From Sporosarcina sp. ACRSL (GTDB lineage Bacteria; Bacillota; Bacilli; Bacillales_A; Planococcaceae), in the NCBI RefSeq assembly GCF_022346605.1, contig NZ_JAKRNT010000010.1, forward strand, positions 1 to 64,000: DNA of 64,000 nt, in the 5' to 3' direction. Positions 27,925-36,987 of the stretch are shown here, in pieces (position 1 is the stretch's first letter; the number at the start of each line of letters is the position of its first letter). Position numbers and translations under genes: made by a program. The notes beneath the pieces were generated by a model that was given only the letters and a program-made list of their open reading frames with translations, searched no databases and was not told the origin of the DNA.

Positions 27925-28567
27925 TTTTAACTCCGATTGTACATTTCTCCACCAGAATTTCTCCATTTGAAGTGTTGAGGATCACGTCAAAATTCTCACT
28001 GTACTGATGCATAAACAATTTGTATTGGATCCGCCTTTCTTCATGGGACTGTCTTAAATAATTGATATCGGTGCCTCTTTCCGTCACATCGCGGTCCAGC
28101 CTCCTTACCAATTCGGTCTCATCGTCTGTATAAAGATATATTTTCAAATCAAATAGAGCCGGGTCAATAAAAGCTACGCACATTCCTTCCACGACGGTCA
28201 CTCTATTATCAGAAGAGACCAATTCACTCGCAGCAAAATGAGCATTAATCGTATACAAGTTATGACCGTCCCTCACCATCCGGACATCTCTTTCTAATGA
28301 AGGCAAATGATGTGCCGTTGGATGACAAGCAGTCATCTTGTAATGATGTACTTCATTTTGGTATGTATATTCAATCATGGTATTCTTCCGTACATGTGAA
28401 CTCACAATATATGGATCCGTATTCATATAATTTACGTTGTCTAGCACATGTAGTAACTTACGGGCAAATGTAGTCTTTCCTGCAGCCCCGTGTCCTGAAA
28501 TTCCAATGACGATTCTTTTTTTTGTTGAGTTAATCCAATTGGCTATTTCTCTGACTATTTTATCCAT
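27914..28567 (-). CDS. uridine kinase-like P-loop kinase
   Basis: A 217-residue P-loop kinase of the uridine kinase/phosphoribulokinase-like group. Walker A is GISGHGAAGKTTFARKLL (about residues 22-39), and VVEGMCVAFIDPALFDLKIY carries the second acidic motif. A DUxxxR-type lid (RRLDRDVTERGT) is visible. The true substrate could be a nucleoside or another small molecule. It overlaps the downstream HAD phosphatase gene, so kinase and phosphatase are probably made together. It begins 78 bp after the deacetylase stop. Confidence 0.8.
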   Translation of the reverse strand: MDKIVREIANWINSTKKRIVIGISGHGAAGKTTFARKLLHVLDNVNYMNTDPYIVSSHVRKNTMIEYTYQNEVHHYKMTACHPTAHHLPSLERDVRMVRDGHNLYTINAHFAASELVSSDNRVTVVEGMCVAFIDPALFDLKIYLYTDDETELVRRLDRDVTERGTDINYLRQSHEERRIQYKLFMHQYSENFDVILNTSNGEILVEKCTIGVKNES

Positions 28568-28625
28568 CCTTTTCCTCTCCTAACTTAGTAACTACTTATG
28601 CATTCATAATAATATAAAAATTCGT

Positions 28626-28660
28626 AAACCTCCATCCAATTTAATTTAGGATGGAGGTTT
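28626..28660 (-). terminator. terminator of the polysaccharide locus, overlapping the deacetylase stop
   Basis: AAACCTCCATCC (28626-28637) pairs perfectly with GGATGGAGGTTT (28649-28660) around an 11-nt loop. The minus strand then runs ACGAATTTTTATATT. The stem begins inside the last codons (Lys-Pro-Pro-Ser) of the deacetylase, whose stop is at 28646-28648. Confidence 0.8.
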
Positions 28661-29659
28661 TTCATGTGGATGACATCTATTCATCTTCAATACTATGTCC
28701 GAGGCTTCTGCCATACTAAGGCTCTCAAAACCGTATTCACTCCTCAATTTTGACACTAACTGGAGGATCTCAGTCAAAAACTGAATGTTTTCGTCGATGT
28801 CTTTTCCGAAATTATGAGGATGCCACCAAAGATGAAACACCTCACCTTTCCGAGCGGCATGCGTTATGCTTTTTTTAATTCTTCTTAAACGCATTGGTTC
28901 CAGGATTTTCAACTTGGCCATGTAAGGCCTTAAAAATCGGCTGGAAGGCAAGTTTACGATCGGTTCTATTTCAACTTCAGAAATCGGATACGTATTATGT
29001 CCGCTAATATTCAAATAACTATCCAATAATCGAAGCGCTCTTTTCATGATCCCTTCGCTATGGAAACGACTTGCCCGATATAGCCAACTTCGTTCATTTC
29101 CTCTAAAACATTGAATCCCGTACTTTTTACAAACTTGTAAATAACTTTGATTCGTCTGGTTTCTTGGAAACGCCAGCGACTTAACGACATGACCGTTTGA
29201 ATTTGCAATTCTCATTGCAGCTTGTAAATCGGCCTCAAAACTTTTTTCATTTTGTCCTTCTTCTAAACAATAATAGTGCGAAAATGTATGGGTTGCCATT
29301 TCCTGATTCGAATATGTCTCAATTATCTTTATCAAAGATTTTGCATAATGAAATGGATCATTCAATTCATTTTCTCCAATATTTTTCAGTTTTTTATAGG
29401 GGGAAAAGTTACTGTTTTCATAGTTTGGCTGGAGGGAGGGGAGGCTATCTAATAACTCTTTTTTATTTTCACAATAGAGCATTCCAACGGTTGCCCAAGT
29501 GGCATGAATATCGAAGCGGTGAAATAATTCAAGCATTCGCGGTATTGCTTCACGAACACCTAATAGATTTTCTTTATATTGTTCTACTGAAACAACATCA
29601 TGTACGCCCCAATTCAACTCAAAATCAAGCGAAATGACAAATGCGCCTTGTTTGCTCAT
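28646..29659 (-). CDS. polysaccharide deacetylase-family protein
   Basis: A 337-residue NodB-like carbohydrate esterase. The N-terminal SLDFELNWG supplies the Asp pair of motif 1, ATHTFSHYYC supplies the metal-binding HTxSH of motif 2, and WWHPHNFG gives a later histidine motif. No signal peptide is present, so it probably acts on a cytoplasmic or lipid-linked precursor. It closes the surface-polysaccharide locus and overlaps the preceding FemAB-like gene by 4 bp (ATGA). De-N-acetylation of an aminosugar is the likely reaction. Confidence 0.8.
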   Translation of the reverse strand: MSKQGAFVISLDFELNWGVHDVVSVEQYKENLLGVREAIPRMLELFHRFDIHATWATVGMLYCENKKELLDSLPSLQPNYENSNFSPYKKLKNIGENELNDPFHYAKSLIKIIETYSNQEMATHTFSHYYCLEEGQNEKSFEADLQAAMRIANSNGHVVKSLAFPRNQTNQSYLQVCKKYGIQCFRGNERSWLYRASRFHSEGIMKRALRLLDSYLNISGHNTYPISEVEIEPIVNLPSSRFLRPYMAKLKILEPMRLRRIKKSITHAARKGEVFHLWWHPHNFGKDIDENIQFLTEILQLVSKLRSEYGFESLSMAEASDIVLKMNRCHPHEKPPS

Positions 29660-30420
29660 ACTATTCCCTTCAATAGTTTCAGTTTCAAATCTCGAACCTT
29701 CATAATTATGTTTCCAATCATCGATTTTGATTCATATCCTGAGTAAGCTTGAACAATTTTTCCACCGAAACCTAATTTGAATTTCCGGATATTTTCATCG
29801 TCTGTTAAACCACCCATATCGTATACTAGTTGCCCCTTTTCTTTATACCACAGTAAACTCTTCCATATTAGGAGTCGATTTGCCTGGCTCATAATTCTCT
29901 TTAACTCTCGATCATCTACAATTCGGAAATGGGATGCGGAATACAAATTCAATACGACAATACCATCTGTCATGTAAATACGATAGCAGAGAATATTATT
30001 ATCTTTATCTTTCATGTACGTAAGCATAAGCGCATTTTGGTCACGAAGTAGCTTCATTGTCTGCATGTGGTATGAATTAAACATATGTGTGCGTTTATCT
30101 TTTGCAAAACGATTATAAAATTCTTGAAAGTCCATCAATTCCTGATCTGTTGGATTGTCTACTATTACATGTGTAAATCCTCTTTCCAGTGCACTTTTAA
30201 TTTGCCGCCGAGTCGTTTTATTCATTTCCATCAGTAATTCATTTTCATCTTTCCGTAAATCTATTTGTATAGTTTCAAAGCTCCTAAGCGAACTTTTCGG
30301 AATCAAAGAATGTGCGTAGCCAATTAGGTGGGCTTTCACATCGCCTTTTCGGATATCCTCTGTCGCTAAATAATATGTTTTGATCTTTATGTTCATTAAT
30401 TTTCTATCAATCGCAATCAT
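29656..30420 (-). CDS. FemAB/GNAT-like acyltransferase
   Basis: A 254-residue protein with a FemAB-like, peptidoglycan bridge-type double-GNAT fold. Visible elements are KTTRRQIKSALERGF near residue 75, the core EFYNRFAKDKR, and the C-terminal GLTDDENIRKFKLGFGG typical of FemAB proteins. It may add an amino acid or acyl group to the locus's polysaccharide. GGGGGC lies about 9 nt before the ATG. It sits between two tandem 557-residue relatives and the deacetylase. Confidence 0.75.
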   Translation of the reverse strand: MIAIDRKLMNIKIKTYYLATEDIRKGDVKAHLIGYAHSLIPKSSLRSFETIQIDLRKDENELLMEMNKTTRRQIKSALERGFTHVIVDNPTDQELMDFQEFYNRFAKDKRTHMFNSYHMQTMKLLRDQNALMLTYMKDKDNNILCYRIYMTDGIVVLNLYSASHFRIVDDRELKRIMSQANRLLIWKSLLWYKEKGQLVYDMGGLTDDENIRKFKLGFGGKIVQAYSGYESKSMIGNIIMKVRDLKLKLLKGIV

Positions 30421-30441
30421 AAGCTACTTGCCCCCAACTCT

Positions 30442-32115
30442 TCACTCTGTAACATAGTATTTACTAACACCAAAATACGTTCTTTTAACGATTTGTTTGC
30501 TAAACGTAAATCCTAGTTCCTTCAATGCAGCAATATCTTTTTTAGAATTTCCCTTTATCGTTACATAGATTGTTTTCGCTTTACAGTGTTGCTGTACGAA
30601 TGTGCATATGTCTCTCAAGGTAACGTTATTCCAGTTATCGATATATACACATTTTCCCCGAAAGTCCTCATGATAGGCTATATGATCGATCCGTAGCATC
30701 TTTTCGTTTATCCAAAATATATTTTCGAACGACAGAATTCCCGCTGGATAAAACCCTTTGAATCCGCCGTATATTTTTCTACAAATTTCCTTCATATGGT
30801 TATTAGCTATATCGAAACTATTTATTGCATCGTTAATCGATAATTCAATAAAGCTCTTGGAACCGGATAAATTCAAAATCTCTTTTCCATCTAATTTATA
30901 TACAATGTATCGTTTTCTTTCGAATACATACTCTTTAACACTAGTCAAATATGCCATTATTTCTTCCTTTATAGCTTTTGACTCCGCCTTACGGAATAGA
31001 TTCCTAAAAATAAACAGCAGTTTCCCAATCGTATTTCGAATAAACAGTACAAAACTATAATTTCTCTTCATTCTCTCAATCAATGATTCCTTCAGCGTTA
31101 AAAATCTTCGAATACCATTGGCCTTACTAGTATTCGATGAAAAAATCATTTTTCTTGTATAGTCTTCGTCTGTATTCCACTCGAATTTATAAGGTTCATA
31201 ACCAATACTAAAATCAAATATATTAATATTATCTGTTTTACATTGCAGTATCTTTTCCTTTTCAAGTATTCTACCCGGGCCGAATATTTCAAAGTCAAGA
31301 TCATAGGCCAACACATATACAAGCAATCTCCCTCGACATCTGAACCCGTAATGGAAAGCGATCATCGTGTCATTAATGTAAAGTGCATCGAGTTCAGTTT
31401 GCATCGGGCCATTCCGAACACCCGCAAGACTCAGGTAAAATGCTTTTTCCTTGTCTTTTGAAAATCCGCTTGTGTCCCTCTTTTTCTTCCACAGTTTATC
31501 ACGGAGTTGAAAGACTAATTCCATTTCTTCTGGTCCGACCCTTAAAAATTTCACATTTCCATTCTTCCGTAACCGCTTTTCCCTTCTGTCAAGCCCATGC
31601 AGTCTCTTTCTTTTATTCATATATTCTTCAATTATTACATCTTTTAAATTAATATACGGGGTAACAACCCGATGACTTGAAAAAACAAATTTCCGTTTCT
31701 GTAAATAAAGTTCTAAACTTTTTGGGGTTTTTCCACTTTCAAGTAACCCATGCAAGTAAAAAACAACATTCCTTCTTACTTTAATCATTTCATCAAATAC
31801 GAATTCGATCACATCATCTAACAAATAATTATATACAACAAAATCCATATAATTTGCGTGACCGAAAGCCATAAAAGTATACGTATGACAAAACCACCGT
31901 TTTTTGTGAATGAAAGGAATAAATCCAATTGGCCTACCATCTTGTTTGACGAGCATAATTTCCATATCGTATTCATCGCCAACATGCTTCAACCATTCAT
32001 AAACCCAGACAAATTCGATAAACGGATTTGTATTATGATTTTCCTCCAATATGAGAGACCAATCATCACGGTACTGATCAAGTTGATCCAGTGATGTAAT
32101 TCGTGTAAGCTCCAT
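30442..32115 (-). CDS. GNAT-fold protein, copy 2 of a tandem pair
   Basis: A 557-residue protein with an N-terminal region (about 1-330) resembling GNAT_6/BcsL-CelD-type acyltransferases (NPFIEFVWVYEW, AFGHANYMDFVVYN, FHYGFRCRGRLL, FDFSIGYEPYKFEW), a basic linker with a hydrophobic stretch, and a second C-terminal part (about 400-557) ending in ALKELGFTFSKQ, typical of a GNAT-like fold. It is the same length as its upstream paralogue at 32157 and shares most motifs. GAAAGGAGG precedes the ATG. Substrate unknown; modification of the exported polysaccharide is inferred from context. Confidence 0.7.
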   Translation of the reverse strand: MELTRITSLDQLDQYRDDWSLILEENHNTNPFIEFVWVYEWLKHVGDEYDMEIMLVKQDGRPIGFIPFIHKKRWFCHTYTFMAFGHANYMDFVVYNYLLDDVIEFVFDEMIKVRRNVVFYLHGLLESGKTPKSLELYLQKRKFVFSSHRVVTPYINLKDVIIEEYMNKRKRLHGLDRREKRLRKNGNVKFLRVGPEEMELVFQLRDKLWKKKRDTSGFSKDKEKAFYLSLAGVRNGPMQTELDALYINDTMIAFHYGFRCRGRLLVYVLAYDLDFEIFGPGRILEKEKILQCKTDNINIFDFSIGYEPYKFEWNTDEDYTRKMIFSSNTSKANGIRRFLTLKESLIERMKRNYSFVLFIRNTIGKLLFIFRNLFRKAESKAIKEEIMAYLTSVKEYVFERKRYIVYKLDGKEILNLSGSKSFIELSINDAINSFDIANNHMKEICRKIYGGFKGFYPAGILSFENIFWINEKMLRIDHIAYHEDFRGKCVYIDNWNNVTLRDICTFVQQHCKAKTIYVTIKGNSKKDIAALKELGFTFSKQIVKRTYFGVSKYYVTE

Positions 32116-32156
32116 GATTTCCTCCTTTCAATAGTATGGATCTTCCTACTACTTTT

Positions 32157-33830
32157 TCATTCTATGATTTCATACTTTTCATTTCCCAAAAAAGTTCGTT
32201 TATAGATTTGTTTATAAATGGAAAATCCTACAGTTTCGAGTACACCAGCATCCTTCTCCGATTTATCTTTTACAGTTACAAATACTGTTTTCGCTTTGCT
32301 GTTCTTCTTGACAAAGTAGCATGCAGCCTCCAAGTTCCCTTCATGCCAATTCTTAAAATGAATGGCTTTTCTTCCCAGACGTTCACTATAGGAAATAGGG
32401 CCAATTCGGAGTACCTTGTCATTCATCCAAAAAATATTTTCGAATGTTAGATTTCCTGCCGGATAATACCCCTTATATCCTCGATACATTTTCTCGCAAA
32501 TTTCCTTTAAATGTTTTTGAGAAATAGCTGGATGACTCATCGCATCGTTGATCGTCAATTCGATAAAGTCTTCAGCGTTATCTAATACAGGAACCTCTTT
32601 GTTCTCGATTCGATAAACAATATATCGTTCTTTTTCATATAAGAATTTTTTTAAACGAGTTAAAAGTGCTCGTATTTCTCTCCTTGCACCATTTGACTCT
32701 GTTTTGTTGAATAAATTACGGAAAACAAAAAGAATCTTGCCGATTGTAATTCGGATGAACAAGACAAATTTATAATTCTTCTTCAATCGATCGATCAATG
32801 ATTCCTTCATTGATAATAAGGACCGTGTAATTTTTGCGGTCATTGCAGTAGATGAAAAAATCATTTTTCTTGTGTAATCTACATTTGTATTCAATGCAAA
32901 TTTATATGGTTCATAACCGATACTAAAATCAAATGCTTCAATCGCATCAATTTTGCATTGCAAGATCTTTTCCCTTTCGAGTATTCTTCCGGGACCAAAT
33001 GGTTCAAAATTATCATCAAAGCCTAATACATACGAAAGGACTCTTCCCCGACAATTGAATCCGTAATGGAAAGCAATCATCGTGTCATTAATGTAAAGTG
33101 CATCGAGTTCCGTTTGCATCGGACCTTCCTGAATTCCGACAAGACTTCGGTAAAATTCTTTATCTTTGTCATTTGTAAATCCGCTCGTGTCTCTCTTTTT
33201 CTTCCATCGTTTGTCATGGAGTTGAAAGACCGTTTCCATTTCTTCTTGTCCGCTCCGCGAAAACCTTACTTCTCCATTCTCTCGTAACCGCTTTTCTCTT
33301 TTATTTTGCTGATATAGCTTCTTCCTTTTATCCGTGTGTTTGCCAAGCTTTATATCATTTAAATTAATGTATGGGGTGACTACTCGGTGAATAGTAAAAC
33401 CGTATTTTCGTTGCTGTAAATAATCTTCGATAGCTCTTGGTGTTTGACTACTTTCAAGTAATCCATATAAGTAGAACACGGCATTTCTATTCTCTTTGAT
33501 CATTTCATCAAATACAAATTCGATAACTTCCTGTAACAAATGATTGTATACAACAAAATCCATATAATTTGCGTGACCGCGAGCCATAAACGTATATAGA
33601 TGACTAAACCATCGTCTTTTGTAAATGAAAGGTACAAATCCAACAGGCCTATCATTCTGTTTTACGAGAATAATCTCCATATCATATTCATCGCCAAAAT
33701 GCTTCCACCATTCATAAACCCAGACAAACTCTATAAACGGATTTGTATTCTGATTTTCCTCCAATATGAGCGACCAATCATCCCGGTATTGTTCAAGTTG
33801 AGCCAGTGATGTAATCCGTGTAAGATCCAT
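32157..33830 (-). CDS. GNAT-fold protein, copy 1 of a tandem pair
   Basis: A 557-residue paralogue of the following gene. It shares NPFIEFVWVYEW, GHANYMDFVVYN, RDTSGF, MQTELDALYINDTMIAFHYG, FGPGRILE and FDFSIGYEPYKF, and has the same two-part architecture. At the DNA level the stretch coding MQTELDALYINDTMI is almost identical in both copies, while surrounding parts differ more. The ATG is preceded by AAAGGAGG. The pair implies an ancient tandem duplication with local homogenisation or strong constraint. Confidence 0.7.
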   Translation of the reverse strand: MDLTRITSLAQLEQYRDDWSLILEENQNTNPFIEFVWVYEWWKHFGDEYDMEIILVKQNDRPVGFVPFIYKRRWFSHLYTFMARGHANYMDFVVYNHLLQEVIEFVFDEMIKENRNAVFYLYGLLESSQTPRAIEDYLQQRKYGFTIHRVVTPYINLNDIKLGKHTDKRKKLYQQNKREKRLRENGEVRFSRSGQEEMETVFQLHDKRWKKKRDTSGFTNDKDKEFYRSLVGIQEGPMQTELDALYINDTMIAFHYGFNCRGRVLSYVLGFDDNFEPFGPGRILEREKILQCKIDAIEAFDFSIGYEPYKFALNTNVDYTRKMIFSSTAMTAKITRSLLSMKESLIDRLKKNYKFVLFIRITIGKILFVFRNLFNKTESNGARREIRALLTRLKKFLYEKERYIVYRIENKEVPVLDNAEDFIELTINDAMSHPAISQKHLKEICEKMYRGYKGYYPAGNLTFENIFWMNDKVLRIGPISYSERLGRKAIHFKNWHEGNLEAACYFVKKNSKAKTVFVTVKDKSEKDAGVLETVGFSIYKQIYKRTFLGNEKYEIIE

Positions 33831-33883
33831 AATCTCCTCCTTTAAATAGCATGAATGTCATACTAATTTTTAATTCCTTCATA

Positions 33884-35365
33884 TCAACTTGGCCCCCTAA
33901 AATTCTTAATCCTATTTACTATTGGTAGAGCCATCTGATACAGGGTATTCAACTCTTGAACTCTTACTATCTTGCTAATAATTATATAAATGGCAATTCC
34001 TATAGTTATTTGACTAATAAGTTGCAGTAGGTGATTACCATCTATCATGTTTCCAACTAGAAATACTACAATCCCCATACAAAAAGAGATTAAAAAACTA
34101 GGTAGTAGATCTTTTATTTGTTCTATTGATGAATACTCAATTTCTCTCGCTGAAAAGTACGAATTTAATAAAAAAGAAACAAATGAATTAATAACTGCCG
34201 TCCAGATTAAACCGATAATGCCGAACCCAAGCAATATAGAAAGTATAATCATAATTGCCAACAAACTCTTTTTGATGATTTCTAATAGCAAAATTAAGTC
34301 TGATCTGCCCTTCACTTGAAGAACATTTAGATTGATAGAGTGAAGTGGATAGAGCATACCCGCGAAACATAATAATTGAAAATAGGTAACTGAAGGTATC
34401 CATTTCTCACCGAATACTACAATAAACAGCGGCTTTGCAACTGCTGCTAAACCAACCATTAAAGGAAAATTAATAAATGCCGAAATCTTAATAACGGACT
34501 TAAATCCATATTTCAGACGTTCTTTTTCTTGTTGAATGCTGCTAAGAACTGGATATGTTACACGCTGTACAGTCGAAACGATAGCAAATGAGGCAAGGTC
34601 TTTCATATTAACAGCTTTTGTATAATAACCAAGTTGATTTATATGATACATTCTTCCAATAATAACGAAGTAACTATAATAAAAAAAAGTATCAATAAGT
34701 CCTGATATTAATAACTTGTATCCAAAACTATAAAATTTTTTAAATGATTGAACTTTGAATGTCAAAGAAGGTATCCATTTATTAAAGTACCAAAGTAATC
34801 CCGTCTGAACGGATTGCAGAGCGATCATATTAATAACGAGACTCCAAACGCCAAATCCTGACATTGCCAAAAATATTGTGAGACTTCCAGAAGTAATAAC
34901 AGCAATAAAACTTACCTTTGTTAATGTTTTAAAATCAACTTTCTTCACAAGCATTGCTTTTTGGATAATTGCTAATGAATTGATGATCAGGACTAAGGAA
35001 ATCACTCGAATAATATTTGTCAGTTGCGGCTCTTCGAAAAATACACTAATCATATTAGCCGTACTAAATAATAGACCATACAATACCAATGAAATAAAAA
35101 GGTTGAAATAAAAAACAGTTGAATAGTCTTCTTGTGTTGTATGTTGATCTCGTATTAACGCTTGGGAAAATCCACTATCTACAATTGCGTTGGAAACGGC
35201 TATTAATACTAAAATCATCCCAATAAGTCCAAAATGCTCGGGAAGCAGTAGCCTAGCAAGAATAATCTGTACACCAAATTGTATGCCATGGTTCGCCATT
35301 AAATCCATGAAACTCCAAAAAACACCTATGATTGTTTTGCTTTTTAACGACATCGGAGTCGGCAT
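33884..35365 (-). CDS. Wzx-type oligosaccharide flippase
   Basis: A 493-residue membrane protein with about 12-14 transmembrane helices, of the MATE/MOP-like polysaccharide transport family (Wzx). The N-terminal GVFWSFMDLMANHGIQFGVQ, the ARLLLPEHFGLIGM segment and VDSGFSQALIR are standard in this family. It would flip undecaprenyl-linked repeat units across the membrane. It lies just after a 330-bp gap in the locus, so it may be transcribed separately from the upstream genes. Confident on family; specificity unknown. Confidence 0.88.
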   Translation of the reverse strand: MPTPMSLKSKTIIGVFWSFMDLMANHGIQFGVQIILARLLLPEHFGLIGMILVLIAVSNAIVDSGFSQALIRDQHTTQEDYSTVFYFNLFISLVLYGLLFSTANMISVFFEEPQLTNIIRVISLVLIINSLAIIQKAMLVKKVDFKTLTKVSFIAVITSGSLTIFLAMSGFGVWSLVINMIALQSVQTGLLWYFNKWIPSLTFKVQSFKKFYSFGYKLLISGLIDTFFYYSYFVIIGRMYHINQLGYYTKAVNMKDLASFAIVSTVQRVTYPVLSSIQQEKERLKYGFKSVIKISAFINFPLMVGLAAVAKPLFIVVFGEKWIPSVTYFQLLCFAGMLYPLHSINLNVLQVKGRSDLILLLEIIKKSLLAIMIILSILLGFGIIGLIWTAVINSFVSFLLNSYFSAREIEYSSIEQIKDLLPSFLISFCMGIVVFLVGNMIDGNHLLQLISQITIGIAIYIIISKIVRVQELNTLYQMALPIVNRIKNFRGPS

Positions 35366-35695
35366 TTTTTCACCTATTTTTTATATTGGTAATACCTTAT
35401 GTGATTTTAAAATATGCTAACGTCAATAAATACTCGGGATGCTTTTTCCTGACAGCTGTTCCTGCATTACTTTGTCAGTAGGGATTCGACGGAATCGCAT
35501 CCCTACTGTTTTTTTAATAGGGCATTAGTTTTGTATTTTCGTGGAAGTAGAATCCGTGGGCAGTACAAAAGCTTACTGGTACATTAGGCCAATCGTGCTG
35601 ACACTCAAGCAACGAGACTGGCAACTGGGGGGGTGTGAATGGAGGACGTCAAATCTTTTTTCTAATCAATTTGACCAATACCACCATAGTCATTT
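35366..35695. other. 330-bp gap inside the polysaccharide locus
   Basis: The gap holds a plus-strand terminator (35476-35515) and otherwise nothing that I can assign. On the minus strand a 44-codon frame without start (35651 down to 35517) ends in HGFYFHENTKLMPY and looks vaguely protein-like; a plus-strand frame of similar length is open too. It could be a remnant of a lost gene or inserted element. Confidence 0.3.
35476..35515 (+). terminator. orphan plus-strand terminator
   Basis: CAGTAGGGAT (35476-35485) pairs perfectly with ATCCCTACTG (35499-35508), followed by seven T on the plus strand. The neighbouring genes are on the minus strand, where no T-run follows the stem. No plus-strand gene is visible upstream that would need it. 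Confidence 0.8.
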
Positions 35696-36976
35696 CTATA
35701 ATCTCCATAAATGAATCTGTTCTGGCTTACTCACCTTATCTAGCACACTCTTAATATCCATAACGATTCCTTTACCATGTTTTAATAACCGATCAAACTG
35801 GGACCATCCTGTAATCACATACTCCGCATGAGGTACCGCTAAGACGACAGCATCTGCTGGCATTAGTTTCTCGAAAGATATCAATGTGACTTGATATTCA
35901 CGAAATGCCTCATTAACATCTGCATGTGGATCGGCTATTTGCACTTCCACTCCATATTCCTGCAGCTCCCGAATTACGTCTATTACTTTAGAGTTTCGAA
36001 GATCTGGGACATTCTCTTTAAACGTCAATCCAAGTACAGTTACCCTTGCTCCTTGTACAGGCAAATTGAGCTTTATCAACTTCTTTACTAATGCTCTTGC
36101 AATATAACGTCCGATCCCGTCATTTATTCGGCGACCGGCCAAGATTACTTCCGGATGGTGTCCGACAGTCTGTGCTTTATGGGTTAAGTAGTAAGGATCT
36201 ACTCCGATACAATGACCACCCACTAACCCTGGCGAGAATTTAAGGAAATTCCATTTAGTACCTGCTGCTTCCAATACTTCTGCCGTATCAATCCCAAGAC
36301 GATCAAAAATCAAGGCCAATTCATTCATGAGTGCAATATTGACATCCCTTTGCGTGTTTTCAATTACTTTTGCGGCTTCAGCAACACGAATTGAGCTCGC
36401 TTTGTAGACACCGGCTTCGACTACATCGCTATACACTTCCGCAATAATTTCCAAAACCTCGGGCGTTTGACCTGATACTACTTTTGTGATTTTCGTAAAT
36501 GTATGTTCTTTATCACCAGGATTAATCCGTTCTGGAGAATAGCCGACGAAAAAATCGACACCTGATTTCAAGCCTGAATGTTTTTCTAATATAGGTATGC
36601 ACTCTTCCTCTGTAACACCTGGGTAAACGGTAGATTCGAAAACAACAATTGCTCCCTCTTGAAGACTTTTACCGACTGTCTCGGAAGCATGTAGTAATGG
36701 TGATAAATCTGGCTGATTATGTGCATTGATCGGTGTAGGGACAGACACGATCAGAAAGTCTGATTCCTTCAATTTTTCACGATCAAACGTGAAGTCAATC
36801 TGTGCTTCCCTTAAATCATTCATCTCTACTTCATTTGTATAATCGACGCCATTCTGTAATGTGGAAATTCGATGTTCGTTAATATCAAAGCCGATTACCG
36901 GATATTTTTTCCCAAAAGCAACTGCCACAGGTAACCCTACATATCCTAAGCCGATAACAGCTATTTTTCTATTCAT
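35696..36976 (-). CDS. nucleotide sugar dehydrogenase (UDP-glucose/UDP-HexNAc type)
   Basis: A 426-residue NAD-dependent dehydrogenase that oxidises C6 of a UDP-sugar to a uronic acid. Rossmann motif GLGYVGLPVAVAFG, a central helix with AEAAKVIENTQRDVN, and the catalytic cysteine in GLVGGHCIGVDPYYL. The sequence resembles the TviB/WbpA group (UDP-HexNAc dehydrogenases) at least as well as UDP-glucose dehydrogenase, so the substrate is open. Start ATG 36976 follows AAAGGGTCTGTG; an earlier GTG lies in the ribosome binding site. It follows the epimerase by 11 bp. Confidence 0.88.
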   Translation of the reverse strand: MNRKIAVIGLGYVGLPVAVAFGKKYPVIGFDINEHRISTLQNGVDYTNEVEMNDLREAQIDFTFDREKLKESDFLIVSVPTPINAHNQPDLSPLLHASETVGKSLQEGAIVVFESTVYPGVTEEECIPILEKHSGLKSGVDFFVGYSPERINPGDKEHTFTKITKVVSGQTPEVLEIIAEVYSDVVEAGVYKASSIRVAEAAKVIENTQRDVNIALMNELALIFDRLGIDTAEVLEAAGTKWNFLKFSPGLVGGHCIGVDPYYLTHKAQTVGHHPEVILAGRRINDGIGRYIARALVKKLIKLNLPVQGARVTVLGLTFKENVPDLRNSKVIDVIRELQEYGVEVQIADPHADVNEAFREYQVTLISFEKLMPADAVVLAVPHAEYVITGWSQFDRLLKHGKGIVMDIKSVLDKVSKPEQIHLWRL

Positions 36977-36987
36977 CACAGACCCTT

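Noticed and set aside
34001..35365. Phage or conjugative island in the A/T-richer part of the polysaccharide locus
   Set aside because: No integrase, att-like repeats, tRNA or phage genes; lower GC is usual for surface-polysaccharide loci.
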